Below are positions 53,990 through 62,752 of a DNA stretch of 64,000 nt, in pieces (position 1 is the first letter of the stretch; each line of letters opens with the position of its first letter). The stretch is from Ameyamaea chiangmaiensis (GTDB lineage: Bacteria > Pseudomonadota > Alphaproteobacteria > Acetobacterales > Acetobacteraceae). The notes under the pieces were generated by a model. That model ran no database searches. It saw only the letters and a list, made by a program, of their open reading frames with translations, and was not told where the DNA came from. The position numbers and the translations under genes were made by a program. The stretch is from contig NZ_BAPT01000040.1 in the NCBI RefSeq assembly GCF_025995235.1, positions 62,001-126,000 on the forward strand, read 5' to 3'.

Positions 53990-54763
53990 TCAGTCAGCGT
54001 TCCCGACGACGATCTCGACATCAAAACTGCGGGCGAGACGGGCAAACTCGTCGGTGGCCGGGGCATCGGTCACGATACGGTTGATATCGTCGAAACGGCA
54101 CAACCCGGTGAGCGCATAGGAATCGAACTTGGAATGATCGGCGAGAACCGTCGTCTTGCGCGCGCGCGCGATCATGGCACGTGCGAGCTGGGCCTCCTGA
54201 GGGTCGTAGTCCATCAGATCTCCGGTCCGGCTGATTGCCCCCACCCCGATGATCGTATGATCGGCCCGGAAGCGATCAAGCTGATCAAGACAGAACGTGC
54301 CCAGTGTCTGCTGCGTGTCGGGCCGAAACTCGCCGCCCAGAACGTAGATATCCCGGCGGGCGGTGCTGTGGGACAGAATGTCGGCAATGCGCAACGAATT
54401 CGTGATTACCGTGAGTTCGAGGTCATCCGCAAGGGCCCGCGCGAAGGCCTGCGTCGTGCTGCCGGTGTCGATCATCAGCGTCTCGCCGCGCTGGATCAGG
54501 GCCGCCGCCGCCCGGGCGATCGCGTTTTTGCACCCGATGTTGAGTTCCTCACGGGCGTGAAACGGCTCCTCGGACGTGGCGTTCACGGTGGGCTTCGCGC
54601 CGCCATGCACACGCCGTAACAGGCCCTGCGCATCGAGACTGGCGAAGTCGCGGCGTATGGTCTCGCGCGAGACATGAAGCTGTTCCGCGACATCCTCGAC
54701 GGTCAGCAAGGTGGCCCCTTGCGCCATTTCGAGGATGACTTTCTGCCGGTTCCGTACGCGCAT
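53990..54763 (-). CDS. DeoR-family transcriptional repressor (GlpR-like)
   Basis: 257 residues. N-terminal DeoR helix-turn-helix LTVEDVAEQLHVSRETIRRD, then LRRVHGGAKPT, and the sensor domain with MIDTGSTTQAFARAL and ITNSLRIADIL. DeoR members bind phosphorylated sugars or polyols as inducers. ATG 54763 follows GGAAGG at 7 bases; a longer frame to 54913 has no family similarity. It lies in the middle of the operon it probably controls, with the kinase gene upstream. A palindrome lies just before its start. Confidence 0.92.
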   Translation of the reverse strand: MRVRNRQKVILEMAQGATLLTVEDVAEQLHVSRETIRRDFASLDAQGLLRRVHGGAKPTVNATSEEPFHAREELNIGCKNAIARAAAALIQRGETLMIDTGSTTQAFARALADDLELTVITNSLRIADILSHSTARRDIYVLGGEFRPDTQQTLGTFCLDQLDRFRADHTIIGVGAISRTGDLMDYDPQEAQLARAMIARARKTTVLADHSKFDSYALTGLCRFDDINRIVTDAPATDEFARLARSFDVEIVVGNAD

Positions 54764-54785
54764 CGCTTTGCCTTCCAGGTCTGTG

Positions 54786-54797
54786 CGGAACGTTCCG
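54786..54797. promoter_or_regulatory. Perfect 12-base palindrome CGGAACGTTCCG before the DeoR gene
   Basis: It lies 23-34 bases upstream of the regulator's ATG, in the 140-base gap after the kinase gene. It is a candidate operator for autoregulation or an internal operon promoter. No second copy was noticed before the first operon gene. Confidence 0.35.
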
Positions 54798-54903
54798 TTC
54801 GTCGCGGTGCGAGTGCAAGACCCGTCATCCCCAGCGCCCGTTCGCGCTCTCTCGTACGAACTGTATGGAGCGGTGCGGCTCTTGGCCAGATTCGCTACGT
54901 CGT

Positions 54904-56325
54904 TCATGCGCACTTTCCGTCCGGCTGTCCGACCCCGGTCAATGCGTCGAACGCGGCGATGGCACGTTCAGGCACCGCATGCTGTGGGATCGCCATGCGC
55001 CAGTCCACGGGCGGCTCGCCGCCCAGTGACGCGTTTCGGGCGCATAAGCCGAGCAATCCCGATGCGGTCAGGTCGGCATGGTCGACGTACTGCACCTCCA
55101 TCGCAAACAGATCGGCGAGAAAGGCGCGAAAGGATTCGTTGCGGGTCAGGCCGCCATCAATCGACAGGCGTGACACCGGGCGACCCTGGGCCTGCTCGAA
55201 GGCCTTGACGACCTGCCGTGCGCGCAGGCCGACCCCCTCCCATATGGCACGGCCAAGATCTTCGCGGCCTGTTGACCGTTCCAGACCGGTCCAGCTGCCC
55301 CGCACGTCGCGTCTCCAGGTCGGCGCGCCCAGTCCGTTCAGCGCGGGTACGAAGAAGAGGCCGCGTTCCGCACAGGTCCGGGTCCTGTCCCATGCGGGCG
55401 CGTTGGTGTCGATCACGCCGACCGAGCGCCCCCAGTCGACCGCCGCCCCCGCGCACAACACGCCGCCGTCGAGCGCATAGTGCGTGGCGCCGTCGAAATC
55501 CCACGCCACCGTGGCCAAGAGGCCCGAGTCGGCGTTCACCAGGGGTGTGCGCCCGGTAAGGCCGAGCACGAACGCCCCGGTACCGAAGGTGATCTTGACC
55601 GCATCAGGCGCGCGACAGCCATGGCCATATAGGGATGCCTGCTGGTCGACGATCGAGGCGGCGATGGCGGGTCCCCCCGCCACACCGCCGAACGGACCGT
55701 CCGTGCGCCTGATCGTTGGCAGGCACTCCATCGGGATGCCGAACAGGGCACACAGGTCATCGTCCCAGGTTCCATGCCGGATATCCATCAGCGAGGTGCG
55801 CGACGCTGTCGCGACGTCGGTCGTCGCGTGCCCGGTGAGGCAGTCGAGAAACCATGCGTCACTGGTGCCCAGCTTCAGCAAACCCCGGGCGGCGAGAGCC
55901 CGTGCGTCCGGCACATGATCAAGGAGCCATCGCAGTTTCGACGCCGAAAAATAGGCGTCCAGCGGCAACCCCGCGCGCTCGAGCGTCAGAGCCTCGGCCC
56001 CGTCGGCACGCAGGCGCTCGACCATCTCGGTCGTGCGCAGATCCTGCCACACAATGGCATTGGCAAGCGGCTCGCGCGTCGTCGCGTGCCAAGCCACGAC
56101 TGTCTCTCCCTGATTGGCCAGGCCAAGCAGAGCGGCGTCCGGTGCAGCACCGATCAGCGTGCGAATATGCGACAACAGTTCGTGCGGGTCGTGCTCCACC
56201 CAGCCCGGGCGGGGATGGATCTGCCGGTGTGTCAGGCTGCCGACGGGCGCGATCGCCCCCCCGGCCTGCCAGCGATAGGCCTTGGTGCCCGTCGTTCCCT
56301 GATCGATGGCCAGACAGACGCTCAT
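54904..56325 (-). CDS. FGGY-family carbohydrate kinase, glycerol-kinase-like
   Basis: 473 residues. The N-terminal phosphate loop AIDQGTTGTKAYRW and the HPRPGWVEHDP block are glycerol-kinase-like. The C-terminal ATPase half has SIDGGLTRNESFRAFLADLF. Compared with E. coli GlpK, the substrate residues Glu84 (ETVVAW), Tyr135 (DAYFSASK), Asp245 and Gln246 (VDQQASLYG) are kept. The arginine of NQRET is a glycine here (LANQGETV, G73). That points to a substrate other than plain glycerol. ATG 56325 overlaps the preceding gene (ATGA). Confidence 0.9.
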   Translation of the reverse strand: MSVCLAIDQGTTGTKAYRWQAGGAIAPVGSLTHRQIHPRPGWVEHDPHELLSHIRTLIGAAPDAALLGLANQGETVVAWHATTREPLANAIVWQDLRTTEMVERLRADGAEALTLERAGLPLDAYFSASKLRWLLDHVPDARALAARGLLKLGTSDAWFLDCLTGHATTDVATASRTSLMDIRHGTWDDDLCALFGIPMECLPTIRRTDGPFGGVAGGPAIAASIVDQQASLYGHGCRAPDAVKITFGTGAFVLGLTGRTPLVNADSGLLATVAWDFDGATHYALDGGVLCAGAAVDWGRSVGVIDTNAPAWDRTRTCAERGLFFVPALNGLGAPTWRRDVRGSWTGLERSTGREDLGRAIWEGVGLRARQVVKAFEQAQGRPVSRLSIDGGLTRNESFRAFLADLFAMEVQYVDHADLTASGLLGLCARNASLGGEPPVDWRMAIPQHAVPERAIAAFDALTGVGQPDGKCA

Positions 56326-57533
56326 GGCTCCGCCGTCTCGCGCTCGAGAGAGACATGCGACGCGTCTAGCGGATCGGGAACCGTGAGCGTGATGTCCAGT
56401 CGCGGCCACAGCAGCGTGTGGCCCGATCGCCGGGCGATCACGCGCCGTGACGCGTCTCGTGCCACAAGATCGCCGCGCGCGACCGAGCTGTCACGGGCAA
56501 ACAATCTTGCCGTCTGACCCACGCCGGTCAGGCGTTGCGGGTACACATAGCCAAGCCCGGTCGTTCTGACAGATACGTAAGGGGTGGGGGCCGGGAGATC
56601 GCCCGACAGCGCGCGCAGGATGGCGCGGGCGGCATCCCGGCCTTCCCGCGCGACATATCCCGAATGTTCGACACCCCGCAGCACGTTGCCGGCCGCGAAC
56701 ACTTGCGGGTCGTCGCACCGATAGAAATTATCGATGATCGGGCCACGCGTCCCGTCGAGATCGCGACGGACGGCGTTGCCGTCGGCCAGGGTTGCCTCGG
56801 GCCTGAAGCAGCCGGTCAAGACGACGCTGTCGCAGGGCAGCAACGCCTGGCGGCCCCGATGTTCGACCATGACACCTTCGACGCGGTCGCGGCCCAGAAT
56901 CTCGACCAGCCGTGTCGCGGTTCGCACCGGGACGCGGTAGCGCCAGGACGCGGCGTGGCCGACCACCGAGGGCACACTGAGGTGCGCGTGTTCCTCCAGC
57001 AGTGCCACGGGACGCGCGCCGGCATGACGCGCCGTCGCCAGTGCCGAAAACGCGACCAGTTCGCTGCCGATCACGACCGGCGTGCGAAACGGCAGCCGCC
57101 CGAACCGCGCCAGTTCCTGAAACGCACCGGTGTTCAACACGCCGAAGGGGCGCATTCCCCCGATCAGGCGCGGAGCGCGTGGTGTTTCCCGAATCCCGGT
57201 CGCCAGAAGAATGGCCCGTGCCCGCATGGTCTGCGCCCCATGCGGCGTATTGACCTGTACAATCCCGCCCGGTTCGATGGCCGTCACGGCACAATCGGTC
57301 AGGAACGTGGCCCCCCGCGCGGCATGCACCAGCGCGCGGGCGTAACGCGGCCCGCGCCAGACACGGTGGAAGTCGAGCATGCCCCATCCGGGGTGCTGGC
57401 AGAAGCGGGGCAGGCCACCACACTCAGGGTTACGTTCGATGACCACCACGTCGCGCACGCCCCCGCGCAGCAGGGTGCGCGCGGCGGTGAGGCCAGCGGG
57501 CCCGCCACCGATGATGATGACATCATGCGTCAT
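56322..57533 (-). CDS. FAD/NAD(P)-binding oxidoreductase
   Basis: 403 residues. The FAD-binding dinucleotide fold is DVIIIGGGPAGLTAARTLL, with the second FAD motif ending in DNFYRCDDPQVFAAGNVLRG. A middle NAD(P)-like domain has PVVIGSELVAFSAL. It resembles proteins paired with GlpA-like dehydrogenases (for example in glycerol clusters of Thermotoga and clostridia) and subunits of opine or sarcosine oxidases. It overlaps the GlpA-like gene by 11 bases and the kinase gene by 4. It probably passes electrons between the GlpA-like flavoprotein and NAD(P) or quinone. Confidence 0.88.
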   Translation of the reverse strand: MTHDVIIIGGGPAGLTAARTLLRGGVRDVVVIERNPECGGLPRFCQHPGWGMLDFHRVWRGPRYARALVHAARGATFLTDCAVTAIEPGGIVQVNTPHGAQTMRARAILLATGIRETPRAPRLIGGMRPFGVLNTGAFQELARFGRLPFRTPVVIGSELVAFSALATARHAGARPVALLEEHAHLSVPSVVGHAASWRYRVPVRTATRLVEILGRDRVEGVMVEHRGRQALLPCDSVVLTGCFRPEATLADGNAVRRDLDGTRGPIIDNFYRCDDPQVFAAGNVLRGVEHSGYVAREGRDAARAILRALSGDLPAPTPYVSVRTTGLGYVYPQRLTGVGQTARLFARDSSVARGDLVARDASRRVIARRSGHTLLWPRLDITLTVPDPLDASHVSLERETAEP

Positions 57534-58965
57534 GGGACGCAGCCTCCAGCCCCGGAAGGCGCCCGCACGCCAGTTCGACCACCCGTCGCGTGCAATAGAA
57601 CCCCTGGCAACGCCCCATCATGCAGCGGGTCCGCCGGCGAAGTCCGCCGATTGAGCCCGCCGGCACCAGCGGGTCGTCGAGGGCCGCCGCGATGTCGGAC
57701 TGCGTCACCGCCTCGCAGTGGCAGACGATGGGTGATCGCCCGGGACGAGAGGCCGATCGCGGAAGCGCCTGTGTGAGGTTGGGCACCGTCGGCCATAATG
57801 GATCGGGCAGCGGGCGGAGGGGACCGAACGTGTCCTCATACAGCGCCATGACGTGTGCGCTGATGCCCAGTGCCGCGGTCAGACCCGTGGAGCGGATACC
57901 GCCGACCGTGATCCAGTGTCGCGCCGCCAGCGCCTCGATCTGGTAATCGGCATGCTCCGTCGCCGGGCGGAGGCCCGCATAGGCCGCCGTAATGTCGTGG
58001 TGCGCGAGGTCGGGAAGGATTTTCTCCCCCGCGCGAATCAGGGCCTGCAGTTCGCCCTGCGTCAGCGTCGCGTTGTCCCGGTCGTCCTGCGGCTCCGCCG
58101 TCGGGCCGAGCAGCAGGTTGCCAAACGCGGTGCGGGTGATCACGACGCCTTTGGTCACCGGTGTCGGTACGGGCAGGATGATCGACGAGACAAGGCCGTG
58201 CGCGCTCTTGTCATAGACGATGAACTGGCCCTTGCGCGGCCGGATGGTGAAGGGGGAGGGGCGCGCGATCGCCTCGACCAGATCGCCCTGCAACCCTGCG
58301 CAGTTGATCACGACACGTGCGCGAATGGTCGACGGGTTCGTTCCGATCGTCCACGAACCGTCGGCGAACCGGGCATCGGTTACCGCCGTGGAGCGGAGCA
58401 ACACACCGCCGTTGGCGACGGCCTGAGACACATACGCCAGGGGGGCGGACCATGGATCGATGACGCTCTCGTTCTCGACGACCAGCGCGCCGAGTGCCGA
58501 GGGACCCAGATTGGGTTCGCGCGCGACCAGCGCCGCGCGATCAAGGCGCGTCAGAGGGACGCCGTTTCGTGAGGCCGTCCGGGCTATGGTGTCCAGAGAC
58601 GCCAGGTCGTCGTTGTTCCAGGCCACAAGGGTCGCGCCCACACGCAACAGAGGCAGCCCAAGGCGCTGGTGGACGGAGCAGTAGCGGGCGTGCCCCTGCT
58701 GAACGAGGGTGTGCTCCAGCGTCGCGGGCTTGCAGTCGAAACCGGTGTGAAGGATAGCGCTGTTGGCCTTGCTCGCCCCCTCAAGAATGTCGGGCCCACG
58801 CTCGATCAGGACGGCCGACAGGCCCGACAGGACGGCCTCTCGAAAGACGGCCGCACCGACTACCCCGGCCCCAACTATGGCAACATCAAAATTTCGACCC
58901 AACACCAGATACCATTGCCCGTTTTCAGCTGTTGATGTGACTGTATGGTCACGGTAGCAGATCAC
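57523..58965 (-). CDS. GlpA-like FAD-dependent dehydrogenase with C-terminal BFD [2Fe-2S] domain
   Basis: 480 residues. The DAO-type FAD domain starts with FDVAIVGAGVVGAAVFREAV and continues with NSAILHTGFDCKPATLE. The C-terminal BFD-like [2Fe-2S] domain has four cysteines: IVCHCEAVT and RTRCMMGRCQGFYC. This layout is that of GlpA, the anaerobic glycerol-3-phosphate dehydrogenase subunit, and of a widespread group of uncharacterised homologues. GTG 58965 is given; a GTG at 58905 or TTG at 58902 would start closer to the FAD motif, and no ribosome binding site decides. First gene of the seven-gene operon. Confidence 0.88.
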   Translation of the reverse strand: MICYRDHTVTSTAENGQWYLVLGRNFDVAIVGAGVVGAAVFREAVLSGLSAVLIERGPDILEGASKANSAILHTGFDCKPATLEHTLVQQGHARYCSVHQRLGLPLLRVGATLVAWNNDDLASLDTIARTASRNGVPLTRLDRAALVAREPNLGPSALGALVVENESVIDPWSAPLAYVSQAVANGGVLLRSTAVTDARFADGSWTIGTNPSTIRARVVINCAGLQGDLVEAIARPSPFTIRPRKGQFIVYDKSAHGLVSSIILPVPTPVTKGVVITRTAFGNLLLGPTAEPQDDRDNATLTQGELQALIRAGEKILPDLAHHDITAAYAGLRPATEHADYQIEALAARHWITVGGIRSTGLTAALGISAHVMALYEDTFGPLRPLPDPLWPTVPNLTQALPRSASRPGRSPIVCHCEAVTQSDIAAALDDPLVPAGSIGGLRRRTRCMMGRCQGFYCTRRVVELACGRLPGLEAASHDA

Positions 58966-59033
58966 ATCGCCACGCCAATCCTAAATCGTGCCAGTCGTGC
59001 AACATTTTGCGTCGGTCTGTGCGGCGCGGCGCC

Positions 59034-59960
59034 TTAGCTGGTGATATCCTGTGCATAACCGTCGGGCAGCGACGCGCAGAACTGCGACACCTGTTCGCGG
59101 ATGAGGCGCATGAGGGCCGGCAGACTGCCGGGCTCGCGGCGTTCGCGGGTGTAAAGGGCGTATGTGGCCGGGGGCAGCGCATCGGCGGACGGGATCAGAT
59201 GAACTTCATTGCGCGCCAGCTCATCCATGACGGCGGCGGCGGGCAGGGGGGCAACGCCGAGGTCATGCCGGACAAACTGGACCAGTGTCGCAAGGGAATC
59301 CGAATGGCTGATCTGCAATTCGCTGGAGTCCTGGACCTGGAGATACGCGAGAAGCTGTCGTTGTGCCGGGGAGTCAGCGGAGTACGACACCAGCGGCAGA
59401 TGCAGCAGTTGTTCGCGACGAAGAGGAAGCTCGCAGAGTTTGAGCGTCGCGCCAGACCCGACCCAGAACATGGCGAACGTGCAGAGCAGGCTGGAATCAA
59501 GGCCCGGTCGGTCGATGCCTGCGCGCGCGACCACGATGTCGAGGCGCTGTTCGCACAGTGCCTCAAGCAGGTCGTTGCTTTCGGCCGTCTGAAGAACGAT
59601 CCGCAAGCGGGGTTGAAGATATTGGGCGGCCTTGCTGACCGCCGGCATGACGGCATGGGCCATGCTTCCCACGGCGCCGACGCGAATGCTTTCCGGCGCG
59701 GAGGCCGAGCCCTGGACGTCGCGCCGCATCGCGGCCTGCGCGTTCACGATCTCGGTCGCATGACGAATCAGGCGCTGGCCGGCATCGGTCAGGATAAACT
59801 CCCGGCTGCGTCGGTCGAACAGCATGCAGCCGAATTCCGCCTCCAGCGCCGCGATACGGTTGGACACCGCCGCTTGCGAGATGTGGCTTGTCTCGGCGGC
59901 GAGCCGAAAGCTGCGCAGCCGCTGCACGGCGAGGAAAGTTTCGAGAAACTTGATGTTCAT
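59034..59960 (-). CDS. LysR-family transcriptional regulator
   Basis: 308 residues. The N-terminal helix-turn-helix reads FLETFLAVQRLRSFRLAAE, then HISQAAVSNRIAALEAEFG and LFDRRSREFILTDAG. The effector domain follows (IRVGAVGSMAHAVMPAVSKA). It lies 68 bases upstream of the catabolic operon on the same strand and is divergent from the TonB-dependent receptor, so it can control both from one intergenic region. This is the usual LysR arrangement. Confidence 0.93.
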   Translation of the reverse strand: MNIKFLETFLAVQRLRSFRLAAETSHISQAAVSNRIAALEAEFGCMLFDRRSREFILTDAGQRLIRHATEIVNAQAAMRRDVQGSASAPESIRVGAVGSMAHAVMPAVSKAAQYLQPRLRIVLQTAESNDLLEALCEQRLDIVVARAGIDRPGLDSSLLCTFAMFWVGSGATLKLCELPLRREQLLHLPLVSYSADSPAQRQLLAYLQVQDSSELQISHSDSLATLVQFVRHDLGVAPLPAAAVMDELARNEVHLIPSADALPPATYALYTRERREPGSLPALMRLIREQVSQFCASLPDGYAQDITS

Positions 59961-60097
59961 GAAGCGGAAAGTGCCCTGACACGACCGATGACCAGCAGCA
60001 TATCGTCAGGTCGATGGTATCATGACGCTCACGCATCGTTAAAGGTATGGCATGCCGGTCGATCAGAAAAAATGATCGATCGAGCGGAAAAATCTGT

Positions 60098-60125
60098 TTG
60101 CACTGTCTGACCGTCTCCATAATAC
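60098..60125 (+). promoter_or_regulatory. Sigma-70-like promoter of the TonB-dependent receptor
   Basis: TTGCAC (60098-60103), 16-base spacer, TAATAC (60120-60125). It is the best promoter match in the window and lies 109 bases upstream of the receptor ATG, in an AT-richer divergent region with the LysR gene. Confidence 0.6.
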
Positions 60126-60234
60126 GATGCGATATCGAAAGAATGTGCATTCATGGCGTCGGTGCTCTGACCGAACGGGCGATTGAAGGCCCGACATGGG
60201 TGGGACGGTTCTCAGGCCTGGAAGGACAGTGACG

Positions 60235-62715
60235 ATGGGCGGACGGCGGTTGAAGCGGCTTCTCTTGAACAGCTCATCGATAGGGGCGGCAGGCGTGGCG
60301 CTGGTCGTCGCGGGTCACGCGCTGGCCGCGGGGTCTTCCACGAAGGCCGTGCACCCGGGGCACCACGCCAAGTCTTCGGGCGTCCCCGTGGCGGCATCCA
60401 AGGTCCACGTCGCAGCGCCTGCGGTCGCGGCTCCCACGGTCGCCCGCCGGCCAACCGGAGCGCCCGGCACCTCCCATGTCGATAATCCCGAAGAGATCAC
60501 CGTGAGCAAGGGGCGTGTCATCGGCGGCGGTCTGATGAAGCGTCAGAAGGCACCGGAGAATATCTCGTCGATCACGTCGGCGGCCATCGCGCAGAAAATG
60601 TCGGTGGCGTCGCCGCTTCAGCTTGTGTCGACAATGCCAGGCGCGAACTTCGGCACGTCGGACGCCTATGGTCTGTCCATTCGCAACTTCATGTCGGTCC
60701 GTGGGCTGGACCAGACCGAGATGGGTTTCTCCGTGGAGGGTATTCCGGGAACGGACATGATGTCCTACTTCCCCTACACCGAGACGTATGCCGACAACGA
60801 GAACATCTCCGACATCACGATAACGCCCGGAAACTCCCGTTTGCAGGATCCGATCATCAGTGCGTCGGGCGGCGAGTTCATCGAGAGCGTCCGCAATCCC
60901 GGCGATAGGCTGGCAGGCCACATGACGTATTCGGCCGGATCATATCGTGGTCAGCGTATCTTCGGTCGCCTGGATACCGGCTATATCGGACACACCGGCA
61001 TCAAGGCGTTCGCCTCGTATTCCTACTCGGCGGCGGATAACTATATCGGCAGCGGGCGCAACCAGCGTCAGCACGTGGATCTGAAACTCTACAAGGACTG
61101 GGCACCGAATTCCTGGTCGTCGCTATTCCTCTCCTATACGGGCTGGACGAATTCGCGAATCGCACCGATCTCGCTCGCGAATTGGGAAAAAGCTAATCGT
61201 GCCGGAGATGGTTTCAGCGCCTATACCTATTCCGGAACCTTCAAGCCGGGCGTTACGTCAGACTACTGGCCCGGTTATGTCTATAACCGGAATGCGATCC
61301 TGATGTCGCTTCAGAACAGCTTTCAGCTGACCAACAAGCTGACGTTCCACATCACGCCCTATTTCCGCTATACCGTTTACAATGGCGGTGGTCAGACGGC
61401 GCTTAACCCGGCGTCGATTTATAGCGGAAATCAGCGGGTGACGCCGTCCTATGATTCATCCTACCTGCAACCGAACGGGAAGTTGTTCGGCGACACCGTC
61501 AATCCGGTGACACAGTATCAGACGGGTGTTAACGCCTATCTTGAATATGACGTCACGCATTCCAACCATCTGATGTTTGGCTATTGGCACGATAACTGGA
61601 ATACCATCTCGTTTGCCAAGGTGGCATTGATGAACCAGTCTGGACTGACCGAAAGCATTCAGGGCAAGTATCCGCTGCGCGATACGAACGGGCAGATCAT
61701 CTCTGGCACGCATTACCAGATCGCAACGGACACCAACCAGTTCTTCGTCGGCGACACGCAGTCGTTTTTTCATAACAAATTGCAGATCAGCGCGGGGTTC
61801 AAGGAACTCATGTATTACGCGTCGGGCACCAATCAGGCGCCTGGCACGCAGTACAAATTCTCGGCGGCGATCAGCCAGCCAATGCCGCGTTTCAGTATCT
61901 CATATGACATCAACCACCAGATGCAGGTGTATGCGAACGCGACGACAAACGCGCGCATGCCGGTGACGAGCTCAACCTACGTCAATACGTATAATCTGGG
62001 CACGGGTGGGTATTCCCAGTACGGCAACACCAAGACCAAGCCGGAGTATACGATCGGCGAGCAGTTGGGCTTCCGTTATTATGGGCTCTTCAATGCCGAT
62101 CTGGCGTTGTTCAATATGAACCTGACGAATCATCAGGTCTCGTCGCTTCAGATCATCAACGGCTCCCTTGTCGGGCAGTCGATCTCGGCCGGTGGTGAAT
62201 CGATCCAGGGCATCTCGGCGGAAGTCTCGACGCAGCGCTATCACGGTCTGGCGCTCTATGCGAACGGCCAGTACCTGCACACGCGCATGGGCAACGACAT
62301 CGCGGTCGGCGGCGATCTTCTGCCCACCAAGGGCAAGTCGATGGTCGAAAGCCCGAAATACATGACCAATATCGGCCTGAGTTATGTCAAGGGGCCGTTC
62401 TTCTCAAATCTGTCGTTCAAATGGGTGGATTCGCAGTACTCCACATTCATGAATGACGAGAGCATGCCGGCCTACAAGACCGTCGACATCGCGCTGGGGT
62501 ATCGTCTGCCGTCGTATCGTTTCCTCAAAAGTCCGACGATCAGGCTCAACTTCAACAACCTGTCCAACGTCAAATATCTGGGCAGCCTTGCAAGCGTGAC
62601 CACGAATGCCTATTCGGTGAAGGGCGTTCATGGAACGCCCATCAGCGGCAGCAAGCCGACCTATTATATGTCGGCACCTTTCGCGGCCATGATGACGTTC
62701 TCGGTCGACCTCTGA
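60235..62715 (+). CDS. TonB-dependent outer membrane receptor
   Basis: 826 residues. Signal peptide (basic GGRRLKRLLL, hydrophobic core, cleavage near ALAAGSS), an Ala/Pro/His linker of ~50 residues, then a probable TonB box EEITVSKG (86-93). The plug domain starts at KRQKAPENISSITSAAIAQ, and the beta-barrel ends in YYMSAPFAAMMTFSVDL with hydrophobic terminal residues. ATG 60235 follows GGAAGGA at 8 bases; an in-frame ATG at 60196 would spoil the signal peptide. It lacks an N-terminal FecA-type signalling domain. It is followed, without a terminator, by an MFS transporter, and is divergent from the LysR gene and catabolic operon. The ligand is probably an organic nutrient rather than a siderophore. 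Confidence 0.93.
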   Translation: MGGRRLKRLLLNSSSIGAAGVALVVAGHALAAGSSTKAVHPGHHAKSSGVPVAASKVHVAAPAVAAPTVARRPTGAPGTSHVDNPEEITVSKGRVIGGGLMKRQKAPENISSITSAAIAQKMSVASPLQLVSTMPGANFGTSDAYGLSIRNFMSVRGLDQTEMGFSVEGIPGTDMMSYFPYTETYADNENISDITITPGNSRLQDPIISASGGEFIESVRNPGDRLAGHMTYSAGSYRGQRIFGRLDTGYIGHTGIKAFASYSYSAADNYIGSGRNQRQHVDLKLYKDWAPNSWSSLFLSYTGWTNSRIAPISLANWEKANRAGDGFSAYTYSGTFKPGVTSDYWPGYVYNRNAILMSLQNSFQLTNKLTFHITPYFRYTVYNGGGQTALNPASIYSGNQRVTPSYDSSYLQPNGKLFGDTVNPVTQYQTGVNAYLEYDVTHSNHLMFGYWHDNWNTISFAKVALMNQSGLTESIQGKYPLRDTNGQIISGTHYQIATDTNQFFVGDTQSFFHNKLQISAGFKELMYYASGTNQAPGTQYKFSAAISQPMPRFSISYDINHQMQVYANATTNARMPVTSSTYVNTYNLGTGGYSQYGNTKTKPEYTIGEQLGFRYYGLFNADLALFNMNLTNHQVSSLQIINGSLVGQSISAGGESIQGISAEVSTQRYHGLALYANGQYLHTRMGNDIAVGGDLLPTKGKSMVESPKYMTNIGLSYVKGPFFSNLSFKWVDSQYSTFMNDESMPAYKTVDIALGYRLPSYRFLKSPTIRLNFNNLSNVKYLGSLASVTTNAYSVKGVHGTPISGSKPTYYMSAPFAAMMTFSVDL

Positions 62716-62752
62716 TCGGGGACGCGTGACGTCAAGGTCTTGGGAGGGACGC

